DNA from: JAFGKM01 sp964403465
GTDB taxonomy: Bacteria > Ratteibacteria > UBA8468 > B48-G9 > JAFGKM01
Reading direction: 5' to 3'
Assembly: GCA_964403465.1 (NCBI GenBank)
Contig: CAYOFY010000009.1
Location: 1-36,620, forward strand
Length of the DNA stretch: 36,620 nt
The notes beneath the pieces are model-generated. The model worked only from the letters and a program-made list of their open reading frames with translations, made no database searches and had not been told where the DNA came from. Made by a program: the position numbers and the translations under genes. Positions 8,121 through 16,960 of the stretch are shown piece after piece. Position 1 is the stretch's first letter, and the number at the start of each line of letters is the position of its first letter.

Positions 8121-8169
8121 AAATCCCCCTGTTTCCCCCTTTTGCAAAGGGGGAATATAAGGGAGATTT
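8121..8169. repeat. 49-bp imperfect palindrome (REP/MITE-like) between rpiB and pabB
   Basis: The segment begins AAATCCCCCTGTTTCCCCC and ends with a near reverse complement (GGGGGAATATAAGGGAGATTT region). The inner hairpin is CCCCCTTT / AAAGGGGG around 8136-8153, and the outer arms are AAATC.CCCT / AGGG.GATTT. Elements of this CCCCCTTT-hairpin style are dispersed in many bacterial genomes. It fills almost the whole rpiB-pabB intergenic space and could also act as a weak transcription attenuator. Confidence 0.75.
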
Positions 8170-8183
8170 GGATAGAGAGCAGA

Positions 8184-9599
8184 ATGCCTACTCTACAGGA
8201 ATTGATTTCCGCAAGACTCCCTTTTATCCCGCCTGAAAGACTTTTCGGTCTTCTCGGAGAAAAAGACCATTTCATCTGGCTTGATACCTGTCTTTCCGGC
8301 CGCACTCAAAGATACTCCCTCATGGCTTTTGCCCCGTTCCTTGTTTTCAGGAGCAAGGGGAGGAAGACAGTTGTTTCCGGAAACGCCGGCGAAAAGAGAT
8401 TTTACGGCGACCCTTTTGAGATTCTGAACAGTCTGTTGAAGAAATACCACCGTTCCCATCCGGGTTTCTTTTCTCCGGGGGCGCTCGGTTTTTTTTCCTA
8501 TGACCTGGGCTGGCAGATTGAAAAACTGCCTGATATAAGCAAAGATGACCTGAAGATGCCGGATATATACCTGGGGTTTTACGATACCGTCTTACTGATA
8601 GACAGCGTGGAGAAGAATTTGACGCTTCTTTCAGCAAACCTTCAGAATGAAAACGCGAGGAATTTCAAACTCATGTTCAGGGAAAAAGCCGACATGATCA
8701 GGAAGATAGCCCCGGGTAGAAACAGGCGGGAAGAATGTGCGGCGGATATAAAGAAGTTTTCTTCCAACCTTTCATACAGACAGTATGTAAAATCCATTGA
8801 AAAGATAAAGAATTATATAGCGAGCGGGGACGTTTACCAGATAAATTTTGCTCAGCGGCTGGAGGCAGAAGGCGTTTTTCTCCCGGAAGCCGTATATGCT
8901 AAGATCAGGAAGGTTAATCCCACCTCGTTCTCCGGGTATTTCAACGCCGGGGAGTTTCAACTCCTTTCAAACTCTCCCGAAATTTTTCTCAGGAAGGAAG
9001 GTTCAAGGGTCATGACAAAGCCGATGAAGGGTACCAGGCCGAGGGGGATGGACAGGAGGGCGGACGAGAGGTACAGGAAGGAGTTGATGGAATCCGCAAA
9101 GGACAGGGCGGAACTTGTCATGATAATTGACCTGGAGAGGAACGACATAGGCAAGGTGTGCAGGTACGGCACTGTCAGAGTCAGAAGATTGCGGCAGGTA
9201 GAAAGTTACAGAACGGTGTTCCAGACCACGTCTCTCGTGGAAGGCGTTCTGAATGAAGGAGTGAGTCAGGTTGACCTGCTGAAGGCCACCTTTCCCGGTG
9301 GTTCCATAACCGGAGCGCCGAAGATAAGGGCGATGGAAATCATAGAGGAACTTGAACCGCACAAGAGGGCGTTTTACACCGGCAGCATGGGGTATCTGGG
9401 GTTTAACGGCAACATGGAACTGAACATACTCATAAGAACGATACTGCTGAAGAAAAACCGGCTTTACTACCCCGTTGGCGGCGGTATCGTGTGGGACAGC
9501 AGTCCTGAAGCCGAATACGAGGAGACGATGACAAAGGCGAAATCCCTTTTCCTGACACTGGGGCGTGATGAAAATGGTAAAAAACTATTATTGTCTTAA
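8184..9599 (+). CDS. pabB: Aminodeoxychorismate synthase component I
   Basis: Converts chorismate plus ammonia to 4-amino-4-deoxychorismate, the first step of the p-aminobenzoate branch of folate synthesis. From the ATG at 8184 (MPTLQELISARLPF) the protein is 471 residues. Residues 1-170 are the TrpE-like N-terminal domain. The chorismate-binding domain follows, with YVKSIEKIKNYIASGDVYQINFAQR, SNSPEIFL, KPMKGTRPRG, IDLERNDIGKVC and FPGGSITGAPKIRAMEIIEELEP. Lys in PMKGT, where TrpE has Ala (PIAGT), marks PabB rather than anthranilate synthase. An earlier ATG at 8115 would translate the upstream palindrome and is not preferred. The amidotransferase partner (pabA) is not in the window. The adjoining pabC supports the assignment. 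Confidence 0.92.
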   Translation: MPTLQELISARLPFIPPERLFGLLGEKDHFIWLDTCLSGRTQRYSLMAFAPFLVFRSKGRKTVVSGNAGEKRFYGDPFEILNSLLKKYHRSHPGFFSPGALGFFSYDLGWQIEKLPDISKDDLKMPDIYLGFYDTVLLIDSVEKNLTLLSANLQNENARNFKLMFREKADMIRKIAPGRNRREECAADIKKFSSNLSYRQYVKSIEKIKNYIASGDVYQINFAQRLEAEGVFLPEAVYAKIRKVNPTSFSGYFNAGEFQLLSNSPEIFLRKEGSRVMTKPMKGTRPRGMDRRADERYRKELMESAKDRAELVMIIDLERNDIGKVCRYGTVRVRRLRQVESYRTVFQTTSLVEGVLNEGVSQVDLLKATFPGGSITGAPKIRAMEIIEELEPHKRAFYTGSMGYLGFNGNMELNILIRTILLKKNRLYYPVGGGIVWDSSPEAEYEETMTKAKSLFLTLGRDENGKKLLLS

Positions 9600-10428
9600 C
9601 GGCAGGCGAATATCCGGGGAAGTAATTTCTTTTGGTAAATTGAAGCGGGGCTTCCTTTACGGCGATGGAGTTTTTGAAACCCTGCGGGCTGAAGATTACA
9701 GAATCTTCAGGTGGGACGACCACTGGAAGCGTTTGCAGAAAGGTGCTGATATATGCGGATTTGAGATTGCGGAGGAAGGTGAGAATCTCAGAAGAAAGAT
9801 TGAAACCGTTCTCAGAAAGAACGGTCTTGACCGGGCGTATATAAGGATTAGCGTGTGGAGAAAAGAAACGGAGTCCTTTGACCCCGGAGATGAAAGCAGG
9901 TCAAACGTTCTGGCTCTGGTGAAAAAACACAGAGCGTATCCTGCAAGATTTTACAGGGAAGGGATAAGATGCATTGTCAGTAAAACGTATTTCAAAAACG
10001 AAAAATCACCGCTCAGCTGTGTGAAAACCTTCAACTATCTTGAAAGCATCCTTGCCAGGGGGGAGGCGAGAAAACAGGGGTATGACGATAACATTCTCCT
10101 GAATACGGAAGGGCATCTTGCCTCAGCAACAGTATCAAATCTTTTTTTTGTGAAGGGCAAAAAGATATTTACGCCTTCTCTTGATTGCGGCATTCTTCCC
10201 GGCATAACGAGAAAAACCGTTCTTGAGATATGCGCTAGGCACGGTGTAAACAGTGAGGAGGGGAAATTTCTGCCGGAAGATTTGGAAAGCGCGGACGAAG
10301 TTTTCCTCACAAATACGCTTATGTCCATTATGCCTGTCAGGGAGATAAGAGGTGTCTTCAGGGGGAAGGAGTTCCGTCTTGCGGGTTTTCTGATGAAGGA
10401 GTTGAAGGCAAGAGAGTCAGAGGGATAA
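9568..10428 (+). CDS. pabC: Aminodeoxychorismate lyase (fold-type IV PLP enzyme)
   Basis: Cleaves 4-amino-4-deoxychorismate to p-aminobenzoate and pyruvate. The protein of about 286 residues is of the BCAT/D-amino-acid-transaminase fold IV: RGFLYGDGVFETLR, RWDDHWKRLQKGA, CVKTFNYLESILARGEA (PLP Lys153), NTEGHLASATVSNLFFVKG and TPSLDCGILPGITRKTVLEI. Its start lies inside the pabB 3' end (32-bp overlap); GTG 9565, ATG 9568 and ATG 9574 are all possible. Sequence alone cannot exclude a D-amino acid or branched-chain aminotransferase, but coupling to pabB makes PabC most likely. The 3' end overlaps the convergent zincin gene by 12 bp. Confidence 0.88.
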   Translation: MKMVKNYYCLNGRRISGEVISFGKLKRGFLYGDGVFETLRAEDYRIFRWDDHWKRLQKGADICGFEIAEEGENLRRKIETVLRKNGLDRAYIRISVWRKETESFDPGDESRSNVLALVKKHRAYPARFYREGIRCIVSKTYFKNEKSPLSCVKTFNYLESILARGEARKQGYDDNILLNTEGHLASATVSNLFFVKGKKIFTPSLDCGILPGITRKTVLEICARHGVNSEEGKFLPEDLESADEVFLTNTLMSIMPVREIRGVFRGKEFRLAGFLMKELKARESEG

Positions 10429-10755
10429 TTTGCGCAATTGCTCTTCGTTAAGTCCCAGGTAATGGCCGATTTCATGAAACAGAACTTTTTCAATTCTTTT
10501 TTCCAGTTCTTCTCTTGTCCTGCATCCGCGTTCTATGGGACCCTTAAAGAGAATTATTTTGTCGGGCATGACGAGGGAGTAGCCGGGATTCTTTCTTCTG
10601 GGGTAGGGGATACCGTGATATAATCCGAGCAGATTGGGTGTGGTTCCTTCCTCCACAAAAAACTCAACGTTCTCAATCCTGTCCTTTATAACACGAGGCA
10701 GGCTGTCGCGCTTTGCGGCAACTATTTCCTCAAACTCCTCTTTTGTGATTTTCAT
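10417..10755 (-). CDS. Small zincin-like metallopeptidase family protein (PF06262 type)
   Basis: 112-residue cytoplasmic protein with the zinc-protease signature HEIGHYLGLNE (HExxH at His94-Glu95-His98) near the C-terminus. The rest matches the short 'metallopeptidase family / possibl zinc metallo-peptidase' proteins: an N-terminal EEFEEIVAAKRDSLP, then LLGLYHG and DKIILFKGPIE. It is complete in length for that family. Biological substrate is unknown. It is transcribed opposite to pabC, and its start faces the acsE-like gene across a 116-bp divergent intergenic region containing a TATACT box on this strand (10797-10792). Confidence 0.87.
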   Translation of the reverse strand: MKITKEEFEEIVAAKRDSLPRVIKDRIENVEFFVEEGTTPNLLGLYHGIPYPRRKNPGYSLVMPDKIILFKGPIERGCRTREELEKRIEKVLFHEIGHYLGLNEEQLRKLSL

Positions 10756-10816
10756 GCCTTTTATACCTCGGCCATATTTCCCTGATTTTACAGTATAGCA
10801 TATCTGGATAATGCAT

Positions 10817-10845
10817 TTGACAAGAACCTTTGAAAGTTATACATT
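10817..10845 (+). promoter_or_regulatory. Sigma-70-type promoter of the acsE-like gene
   Basis: TTGACA at 10817-10822, a 17-bp spacer and TACATT at 10840-10845; a perfect -35 and a 4/6 -10. The predicted transcription start is about 20 bp before the GTG start at 10872, leaving room for the GGGAG ribosome-binding site at 10861. Confidence 0.6.
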
Positions 10846-10871
10846 ATTGCCCATAATAAAGGGAGATACTT

Positions 10872-11678
10872 GTGATAATAATAGGGGAACTTATTAACGC
10901 GACGAGGAAGTCCATAGCGCAGGCGATTGAAAAGAAAGACAGGGAGTTTATAAAGAAAATTGCGCAGAGACAGGTCTCGAACGGCGCGAACTATATTGAC
11001 CTGAACGCGGGAACAGGCAAAGGGCAGGAAAAGGAAATCTCCGATATGGAATGGCTTGTTGACATTGTTAATGAACTGGGAGATGTCCCTGTCTGCATGG
11101 ACAGCTCCGACCCTGCTGTTATAAAGAACTGTCTTGTTAGAACAAGGAGTGCCGACAGGATGATAAACTCCATAAACGGCGAAAAGAACAGGATAGAAAA
11201 ACTTCTGCCCGTCATAAAAGAAAATAATAACTGCAAGGTGGTAGGATTGACGATGGATGATGCAGGTATTCCGAATAATGTGGAAAAGAGAATTGAAATA
11301 ACCTCAAAGATTGTAAATCTGCTTGAAGGAGTAGGGGTCAAGAGAGAAGATATCTTCATAGACGCTCTTGTACAACCCATCAGCGTGGATATGAAAAACG
11401 GCAATATTTTCCTGGAGAGCATAGTGGCAATAAAGGCAAAATTTCCGGGGATTAAAACAACCTGCGGTTTGTCAAATGTGTCATTCGGATTGCCGAACAG
11501 AAAACTGCTGAACAAGTATTTCATAGCGCTTTCAATAGCGGCCGGCCTTGATTCCGCGATCACCGACCCCAACGACGAAGGAATCAGGGATGCTGTATGT
11601 CTGGCTGAAACATTGACAGGCAGAGATGAATATTGTATGAATTATATAAAGATGTGCCGTGAATGTTCTAATCACTGA
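10872..11678 (+). CDS. Methyltetrahydrofolate:corrinoid iron-sulfur protein methyltransferase-like (AcsE / pterin-binding)
   Basis: 268-residue pterin-binding TIM barrel. MIIIGELINATRKSIAQAI, GANYIDLNAGTG, VPVCMDSSDPAVI and INSINGEKNRIEKLLPV correspond to the substrate loops of AcsE and the methionine-synthase pterin domain, with the conserved Asp and Asn of DLNAG and the NSIN segment. The late segments DALVQPISVD, TTCGLSNVSFGLPNRKLLN and TDPNDEG are diagnostic of MeTr rather than folate-synthesising FolP, which lacks SNVSFGLP. It transfers a methyl group between methyl-tetrahydrofolate and a corrinoid protein, in the Wood-Ljungdahl pathway or a demethylation pathway. GTG start with GGGAG six bases upstream. 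No CODH/ACS or corrinoid protein genes are adjacent; it stands alone with its own promoter. It could take methyl groups released by the URO-D-type enzymes downstream (inference). Confidence 0.87.
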   Translation: MIIIGELINATRKSIAQAIEKKDREFIKKIAQRQVSNGANYIDLNAGTGKGQEKEISDMEWLVDIVNELGDVPVCMDSSDPAVIKNCLVRTRSADRMINSINGEKNRIEKLLPVIKENNNCKVVGLTMDDAGIPNNVEKRIEITSKIVNLLEGVGVKREDIFIDALVQPISVDMKNGNIFLESIVAIKAKFPGIKTTCGLSNVSFGLPNRKLLNKYFIALSIAAGLDSAITDPNDEGIRDAVCLAETLTGRDEYCMNYIKMCRECSNH

Positions 11679-11709
11679 CAACTGTTTTTCACTTCTGACT
11701 GTTTTTACA

Positions 11710-11785
11710 CGGGGCGTGGCCCAGTCCGGCTTAGGGCACCAGAATGGGGTTCTGGGGGTCCCCGGTTCGAATCCGGGCGCCCCGA
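11710..11785 (+). tRNA. tRNA-Pro (anticodon GGG)
   Basis: 76-nt cloverleaf. Acceptor CGGGGCG pairs with CGCCCCG, with discriminator A73; C1-G72 plus A73 is the bacterial tRNA-Pro identity. D stem GCCC/GGGC, anticodon stem CCAGA/TCTGG with loop ATGGGGT (anticodon GGG), and T stem CCCGG/CCGGG with loop TTCGAAT. The CCA end is not encoded (CTT follows). Confidence 0.96.
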
Positions 11786-11836
11786 CTTTATCCCGAACTC
11801 TTCTTGCTATGCTTGAATGGTGAGGGACAATGATTT
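11786..11836 (-). repeat. 45-bp repeat family, inverted copy
   Basis: Read on the minus strand it begins AAATCATTGTCCCTCACC and ends AGAGTTCGGGATAAAG, matching copies at 11925 and 14714 with scattered substitutions. It abuts the 3' end of tRNA-Pro. Confidence 0.6.
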
Positions 11837-11846
11837 TAGAATCGAG

Positions 11847-11891
11847 ACTCGTCACTATGAAAGAGATAGATGGAAGAGTTCAGAGTAAAGG
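11847..11891 (+). repeat. 45-bp repeat family, degenerate copy
   Basis: About 70% identical by eye to the copy at 11925-11971, sharing TCAC, GAAAG and the ending GTTCAG.GTAAA. It lies between the inverted copy and the copy that precedes the nitroreductase. Confidence 0.5.
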
Positions 11892-11924
11892 TCTGAAATT
11901 TTGATAAAAAACAGTGATAAAACG

Positions 11925-11971
11925 AAACCCCTCACGACGAAAGCGTATCAAGGGAGGGTTCAGGGTAAATG
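11925..11971 (+). repeat. 45-bp repeat family, copy overlapping the nitroreductase start
   Basis: ACCCCTCAC...GAAAGCGTATCAAGGGAGG...GTTCAGGGTAAATGG. It closely matches the copy before dnaJ (14714-14760). The GGGAGG and the ATG at 11969 belong to the repeat, so it supplies the ribosome-binding site and start codon of the following gene. Confidence 0.7.
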
Positions 11972-12556
11972 GATGTAAAAGAAGCGATTAAGAAGAGAAG
12001 GACTATAAGGAGGTTCAAACAGGAGAAAATTCCTGTCGGAGTACTGGAATCTTTTGTTGATGCCGCCCGTATTGCACCCAGCGGTATGAATATGCAGCCT
12101 CTGGAATTCATCATCGTCACTGAAAAGAATCTGGTTGACAGGATCTTTCCGTTACTCGGCTGGGCAGGATATCTTGGTCCTGCCGGACCCCCTCCTGAGG
12201 GAAGAAGACCGGTCTCCTATATAGTGGTGATCTGCAACGGCGATATTAAGACTCCTACGCCCGCTTATGATGCAGGTGCTGCTGTTGAAAATATTCTCCT
12301 TTCCGCGGTTTCGGAAGGTGTCGGGACCTGCTGGATTGGTTCGGTCAAAAGAAAGGAACTTGCGGAGATTCTGAATTTACCGTATAATTACCAGGTTGAT
12401 TCTGTCATAGCGCTTGGATATCCGGATGAGACTTCATCGGTTGAGAGATTTGACGGTTCTGTAAAATACTGGAAAGATGACAACGGCGAAATGCATGTCC
12501 CCAAGAGGAATATGGAAAATATACTCCACCACAACAGATTCGCAAAAAAAACTTGA
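11969..12556 (+). CDS. Nitroreductase family protein (FMN-dependent)
   Basis: 195 residues. The N-terminal KKRRTIRRFKQEKIP contains the FMN-phosphate-binding Arg cluster, followed by AARIAPSGMNMQPLEFIIV (Ser/Asn FMN contacts), and in the second half AVENILLSAVSEGVGTCWIGSVKRKELAEILNLP and SVIALGYPDE, all hallmarks of the family. Members reduce nitro groups, quinones, flavins or other substrates with NAD(P)H; the natural substrate is not predictable. A Pro/Gly insert (GPAGPPPEGRRP, near residue 70) replaces the usual helical cap. The start is the ATG embedded in the 45-bp repeat. Confidence 0.88.
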   Translation: MDVKEAIKKRRTIRRFKQEKIPVGVLESFVDAARIAPSGMNMQPLEFIIVTEKNLVDRIFPLLGWAGYLGPAGPPPEGRRPVSYIVVICNGDIKTPTPAYDAGAAVENILLSAVSEGVGTCWIGSVKRKELAEILNLPYNYQVDSVIALGYPDETSSVERFDGSVKYWKDDNGEMHVPKRNMENILHHNRFAKKT

Positions 12557-12640
12557 CACTTTTCTTGAATATGATAAAGTTATAACTCAAGCAGAATAGT
12601 AGGAAGCAGTAAAAAATAAAAAAGAAAGGAGGAGATGAAA

Positions 12641-12820
12641 ATGGCGGAAAAGAAAAACAATCCGGCAGGGGTAGTTATTCTGATAATAATTATCCTGGTG
12701 GCGCTTTTCTTCATCATCAAGCAAGCCATGCCGAAGAAGCCTCCGGTTTCAACAGGAGCTCCACCGATGGAACTTCCTGCGGCGCCTCCTGCGCCTCCGG
12801 CAGAACCACCTGTTGAATAA
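12641..12820 (+). CDS. Small single-pass membrane protein with Pro/Ala-rich tail
   Basis: 59 residues: a short charged N-terminus (MAEKKNN), one hydrophobic helix (about residues 9-28, GVVILIIIILVALFFIIK) and a Pro/Ala/Glu-rich C-terminal tail with PPAPPAEPP-like repeats. A strong ribosome-binding site AAAGGAGG at 12625-12632 is eight bases from the ATG at 12641 but only two from the ATG at 12635, so I prefer the later start. The tail is low-complexity and probably periplasmic or cell-wall-facing. Not recognised; it lies immediately upstream of the 16S promoter. Confidence 0.75.
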   Translation: MAEKKNNPAGVVILIIIILVALFFIIKQAMPKKPPVSTGAPPMELPAAPPAPPAEPPVE

Positions 12821-12875
12821 AATTTCAGGACAGGTGGGTTAGGGGAAAGCATCAACGGATAGGAAATAGTATCTG

Positions 12876-12904
12876 TTGACAGAGAAAGTGAAGAAAGGTA
12901 AACT
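12876..12904 (+). promoter_or_regulatory. 16S rRNA promoter
   Basis: TTGACA at 12876-12881, a 17-bp spacer and TAAACT at 12899-12904. This perfect -35 at ideal spacing is followed by a boxA-like sequence and the 16S gene. Confidence 0.75.
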
Positions 12905-12924
12905 ATCTCTGCAAAGATATAAAA

Positions 12925-12936
12925 GTTCTTTGAAAA
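12925..12936 (+). promoter_or_regulatory. boxA-like rRNA antitermination site
   Basis: GTTCTTTGAAAA in the leader between the promoter and the 16S gene resembles the bacterial boxA consensus (TGCTCTTTAACA and its GTTCTTTGAAA variant), the NusB/S10 binding site in rRNA leaders. Confidence 0.6.
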
Positions 12937-12939
12937 TTT

Positions 12940-12956
12940 GGAGGTATTCGGGCCTC
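12940..12956 (+). other. 5' arm of the 16S processing stem
   Basis: This 17-base segment can pair without a break with 14533-14549, just past the 16S 3' end (15 Watson-Crick and two G-U pairs). A stem bracketing the mature 16S is the expected RNase III site. Confidence 0.75.
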
Positions 12957-12961
12957 AAAAT

Positions 12962-14515
<1,554 letters not shown>

Positions 14516-14532
14516 TAGGGAGTATATCTCAC

Positions 14533-14549
14533 GAGGTCCGGATACCTCC
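14533..14549 (+). other. 3' arm of the 16S processing stem
   Basis: Complementary to 12940-12956 over 17 bases (see that entry). Each arm is also partly self-complementary (GAGG...CCTC), so local hairpins could compete with the long-range stem. Confidence 0.75.
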
Positions 14550-14562
14550 ATGATTTAACGAG

Positions 14563-14604
14563 AAAAGCAAGGGTTCTTATAAGTATGAACCCTTGCTTTT
14601 TTTT
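14563..14604 (+). terminator. Rho-independent terminator after the 16S gene
   Basis: Perfect 14-bp stem AAAAGCAAGGGTTC / GAACCCTTGCTTTT around a 10-nt loop, followed by a run of T. It lies about 50 bp past the 16S 3' end and would stop transcription before any linked 23S gene. Confidence 0.92.
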
Positions 14605-14713
14605 GTCCGAGGTGGTAAAATATACATCTTAAATGTTTTTACATCTCCCGTCTGACATTTCACATTTCACGCTTTTCAAAGAAGCAGGGGTAAGAGCAGA
14701 GAAACAAAATCAT

Positions 14714-14760
14714 GAACCCCTCACCGTGAAAGCGTAGCAAAGGAGAATTCGGGGTAAATG
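14714..14760 (+). repeat. 45-bp repeat family, copy overlapping the dnaJ start
   Basis: AACCCCTCACCGTGAAAGCG...AGCAAAGGAGAATTC...GGGGTAAATG; very similar to 11925-11971. Its AAAGGAG and terminal ATG serve dnaJ in the same arrangement as for the nitroreductase. Confidence 0.7.
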
Positions 14761-15894
14761 GCTGAAAAAAGGGGCTATTACGAACTTCTCGGGGTCAATA
14801 AGGATGCTTCTACAGAAGCACTGAAAAAGGCCTACAGGGACCTCGTGCTCAAATATCATCCTGACAGGAATCCGAACAACAAAGAGGCCGAGGAGAAATT
14901 CAAAGAGATAACTGAGGCATACGAAGTCCTGAGCGACCCGGAAAAGAGAAAGATTTACGACCAGTACGGACATGCGGGGTTCGGCCCGCAGGGTTTTGAC
15001 TGGCGGCAGGATTTTTCAAGGGTGCAGATGGATTTCTCCGATATTTTCGGTGACATCTTTGAGAGCTTTTTCTCAGATGCATTCGGAAGGACAGGTCATG
15101 GCGGAAGAACTTCTCCGGCGGAGCGGCATACCAGGGGCTCCGACCTTGAATACAGAATGTCCATATCCTTGAAGGAGGCCGCGACAGGTACCGAAAAGCA
15201 CATAAATATATCAAGGTATGACGAGTGTCCCGTCTGCAACGGGACCGGAAGCAAAAGCGGCAAGAAGGAGAGGAGTCTGTGCACTGCCTGCAAGGGCAGG
15301 GGGCAGGTTGTAAGAAGCCAGGGATTCTTTACTCTCGCGCAAACATGCCCTTCCTGCAAAGGTGAAGGCAGGGTTATCTCGGACCCGTGTTCAAATTGCA
15401 GGGGAACCGGCAGGGTAAGGACAAACATGCACAGGATTGCGGTGAAGGTGCCGGCAGGGATTGAACACGGAAGCAGCTTGCGGCTGAAAGGACAGGGTGA
15501 TGCCGGCGTCTACGGAGGTTCAAGGGGTGACCTGTACACAACAATATTTGTTGAAAAGGATGAATTTTTTGAGAGAAGAAACTCCGATATCTTGTGTGAA
15601 GTTCCCGTTACAAGCACACAGGCAATACTCGGTGACGAGATAGATGTGCCCACGCTTACGGGAAAGGTGAAGATGCGGATACCCCCGGGCACACAGACAG
15701 GCAGTGTCTTGAGACTTAGAAATCTTGGGATGCCGAGGATAACAGGATACGGGAAAGGCGACCAGCTGGTAAGGATAAGGGTTGTGGTTCCCGAGAGACT
15801 ATCCAGGCAGGAAAAGGCACTCTATCAGCAGATAAAAGAGACCGAGAACCCTGACGTTTTCCCCGAAATAAGAAAATTCAGGAGCAATCTCTGA
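14758..15894 (+). CDS. dnaJ: Molecular chaperone DnaJ (type A)
   Basis: Hsp40 co-chaperone that stimulates DnaK ATPase and hands over unfolded clients. The 378-residue protein has a J domain (residues 5-70) with HPD at 34-36, a short Gly/Phe region (74-120) and four CxxCxGxG zinc repeats (CPVCNGTG, CTACKGRG, CPSCKGEG, CSNCRGTG; about 158-220). Two C-terminal beta-barrel substrate domains follow (KVPAGIEHGSSLRLKGQGDAG..., TLTGKVKMRIPPGTQTGSVLRLRNLGMP). Complete. No dnaK or grpE is adjacent, which is less usual. The start codon lies in the 45-bp repeat. Confidence 0.96.
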   Translation: MAEKRGYYELLGVNKDASTEALKKAYRDLVLKYHPDRNPNNKEAEEKFKEITEAYEVLSDPEKRKIYDQYGHAGFGPQGFDWRQDFSRVQMDFSDIFGDIFESFFSDAFGRTGHGGRTSPAERHTRGSDLEYRMSISLKEAATGTEKHINISRYDECPVCNGTGSKSGKKERSLCTACKGRGQVVRSQGFFTLAQTCPSCKGEGRVISDPCSNCRGTGRVRTNMHRIAVKVPAGIEHGSSLRLKGQGDAGVYGGSRGDLYTTIFVEKDEFFERRNSDILCEVPVTSTQAILGDEIDVPTLTGKVKMRIPPGTQTGSVLRLRNLGMPRITGYGKGDQLVRIRVVVPERLSRQEKALYQQIKETENPDVFPEIRKFRSNL

Positions 15895-15937
15895 TTCAGC
15901 GGATATTCCTGCAAAAGACAAAGCGGCGAGGAGATGC

Positions 15938-16951
15938 ATGAACAGGCAGCAGTATCTTGACACCATATGCTTCAAGGGTAACGGAGAGGTAAATTGCAGC
16001 ATTTCCGTGTATTATCCTGTATGGAAGCAATTTGAAAAGCAGATGGAAAAATTGAAAGAGCAGTTTTCCGATATTTCCATTTCCATAGGAGGGGATGAGA
16101 CGAGAAAAGCCGGAACCACAAGAAGAGACAGATGGGGATGTCTATGGTCGTATGTACAGGATTATCTTGAAGGGCAGGTGGTTGAGCATCCTCTCAGGGA
16201 CTGGAATAGTTTCAGGAGTTATGTCCCTCCCGCACCCGAAGATTACGCGGACTGGAAAAAGACTGAATCCGATATCAGGGAGGCAAAGAGAAGAGGGGAA
16301 TTGACCTCCGGAGGAGTTGAACACGGCTTCTTGTTCCTGAAACTTGCAGACCTGAGAGGTTTTGAAAATTCCATGATGGATATTGCGGTGAAAGACCCTC
16401 GTATCGTTGAACTGATAAATATGATTACGGAATTCTGGATGGCCGTTGTAAAGAGATACGTTGCGATGGGTGTGGACATGATCGGCTTCGGGGATGACCT
16501 GGGTCTTCAGAACGCTCTTCCGATAAGCCCTTCCGCATGGAGAGAGTTCATAAAGCCGGCATATAAGAAAATATTTTCTTACTGCAGGAAAAACAATGTT
16601 CATGTGGGACTGCATACAGACGGATACATCCTTGATATAATCCCGGATCTTATTGAATGCGGGGTCAGTATTCTGAACCCTCAGGATCTTGTAAACGGTA
16701 TTGATAATCTTGAAAGACTGGCCAAGGGCAGGGTTGCCATAAACCTTGATATAGACAGGCAGAAGCTTACAGTTTTCGGAGAGAAACAGGAGATTGAAGA
16801 CCACATATGTAGTTGTATTAAGACACTCGGTTCTCCCACGGGTGGGCTGTCCCTCATATGGGGAGTTTATCCCGGCACGCCCATAGAAAACATAGAGGCG
16901 GTTTTATCTTCAATGGACAAATACCGTTTGTACTGGAAGCGTGAATCCTGA
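15938..16951 (+). CDS. Uroporphyrinogen decarboxylase-family protein (URO-D paralogue 1)
   Basis: 337-residue URO-D-superfamily barrel (HemE, MtaA/MtbA/CmuA methyltransferases and uncharacterised relatives). Diagnostic segments are VDMIGFGDDLGLQNALPISPSAWREFIKPAYKKIF, VGLHTDGYILDIIPDLIECGVSILNPQD and GTPIENIEAV. The HTDG motif (His226, Asp228) sits where corrinoid methyltransferases have the zinc motif HxCG. It lacks the N-terminal Arg residues expected of true heme-pathway HemE, and several paralogues are present, so heme synthesis is unlikely. A corrinoid-dependent methyl transfer or a related reaction is possible but unproved. GAGGAG lies six bases before the ATG. Confidence 0.82.
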   Translation: MNRQQYLDTICFKGNGEVNCSISVYYPVWKQFEKQMEKLKEQFSDISISIGGDETRKAGTTRRDRWGCLWSYVQDYLEGQVVEHPLRDWNSFRSYVPPAPEDYADWKKTESDIREAKRRGELTSGGVEHGFLFLKLADLRGFENSMMDIAVKDPRIVELINMITEFWMAVVKRYVAMGVDMIGFGDDLGLQNALPISPSAWREFIKPAYKKIFSYCRKNNVHVGLHTDGYILDIIPDLIECGVSILNPQDLVNGIDNLERLAKGRVAINLDIDRQKLTVFGEKQEIEDHICSCIKTLGSPTGGLSLIWGVYPGTPIENIEAVLSSMDKYRLYWKRES

Positions 16952-16960
16952 ATTCCTGCC

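Noticed and set aside
12553..12586. TTGACA at the end of the nitroreductase gene as a promoter for the small membrane protein
   Set aside because: The nearest TATAAC is 22 bp away, too far for a standard spacer.
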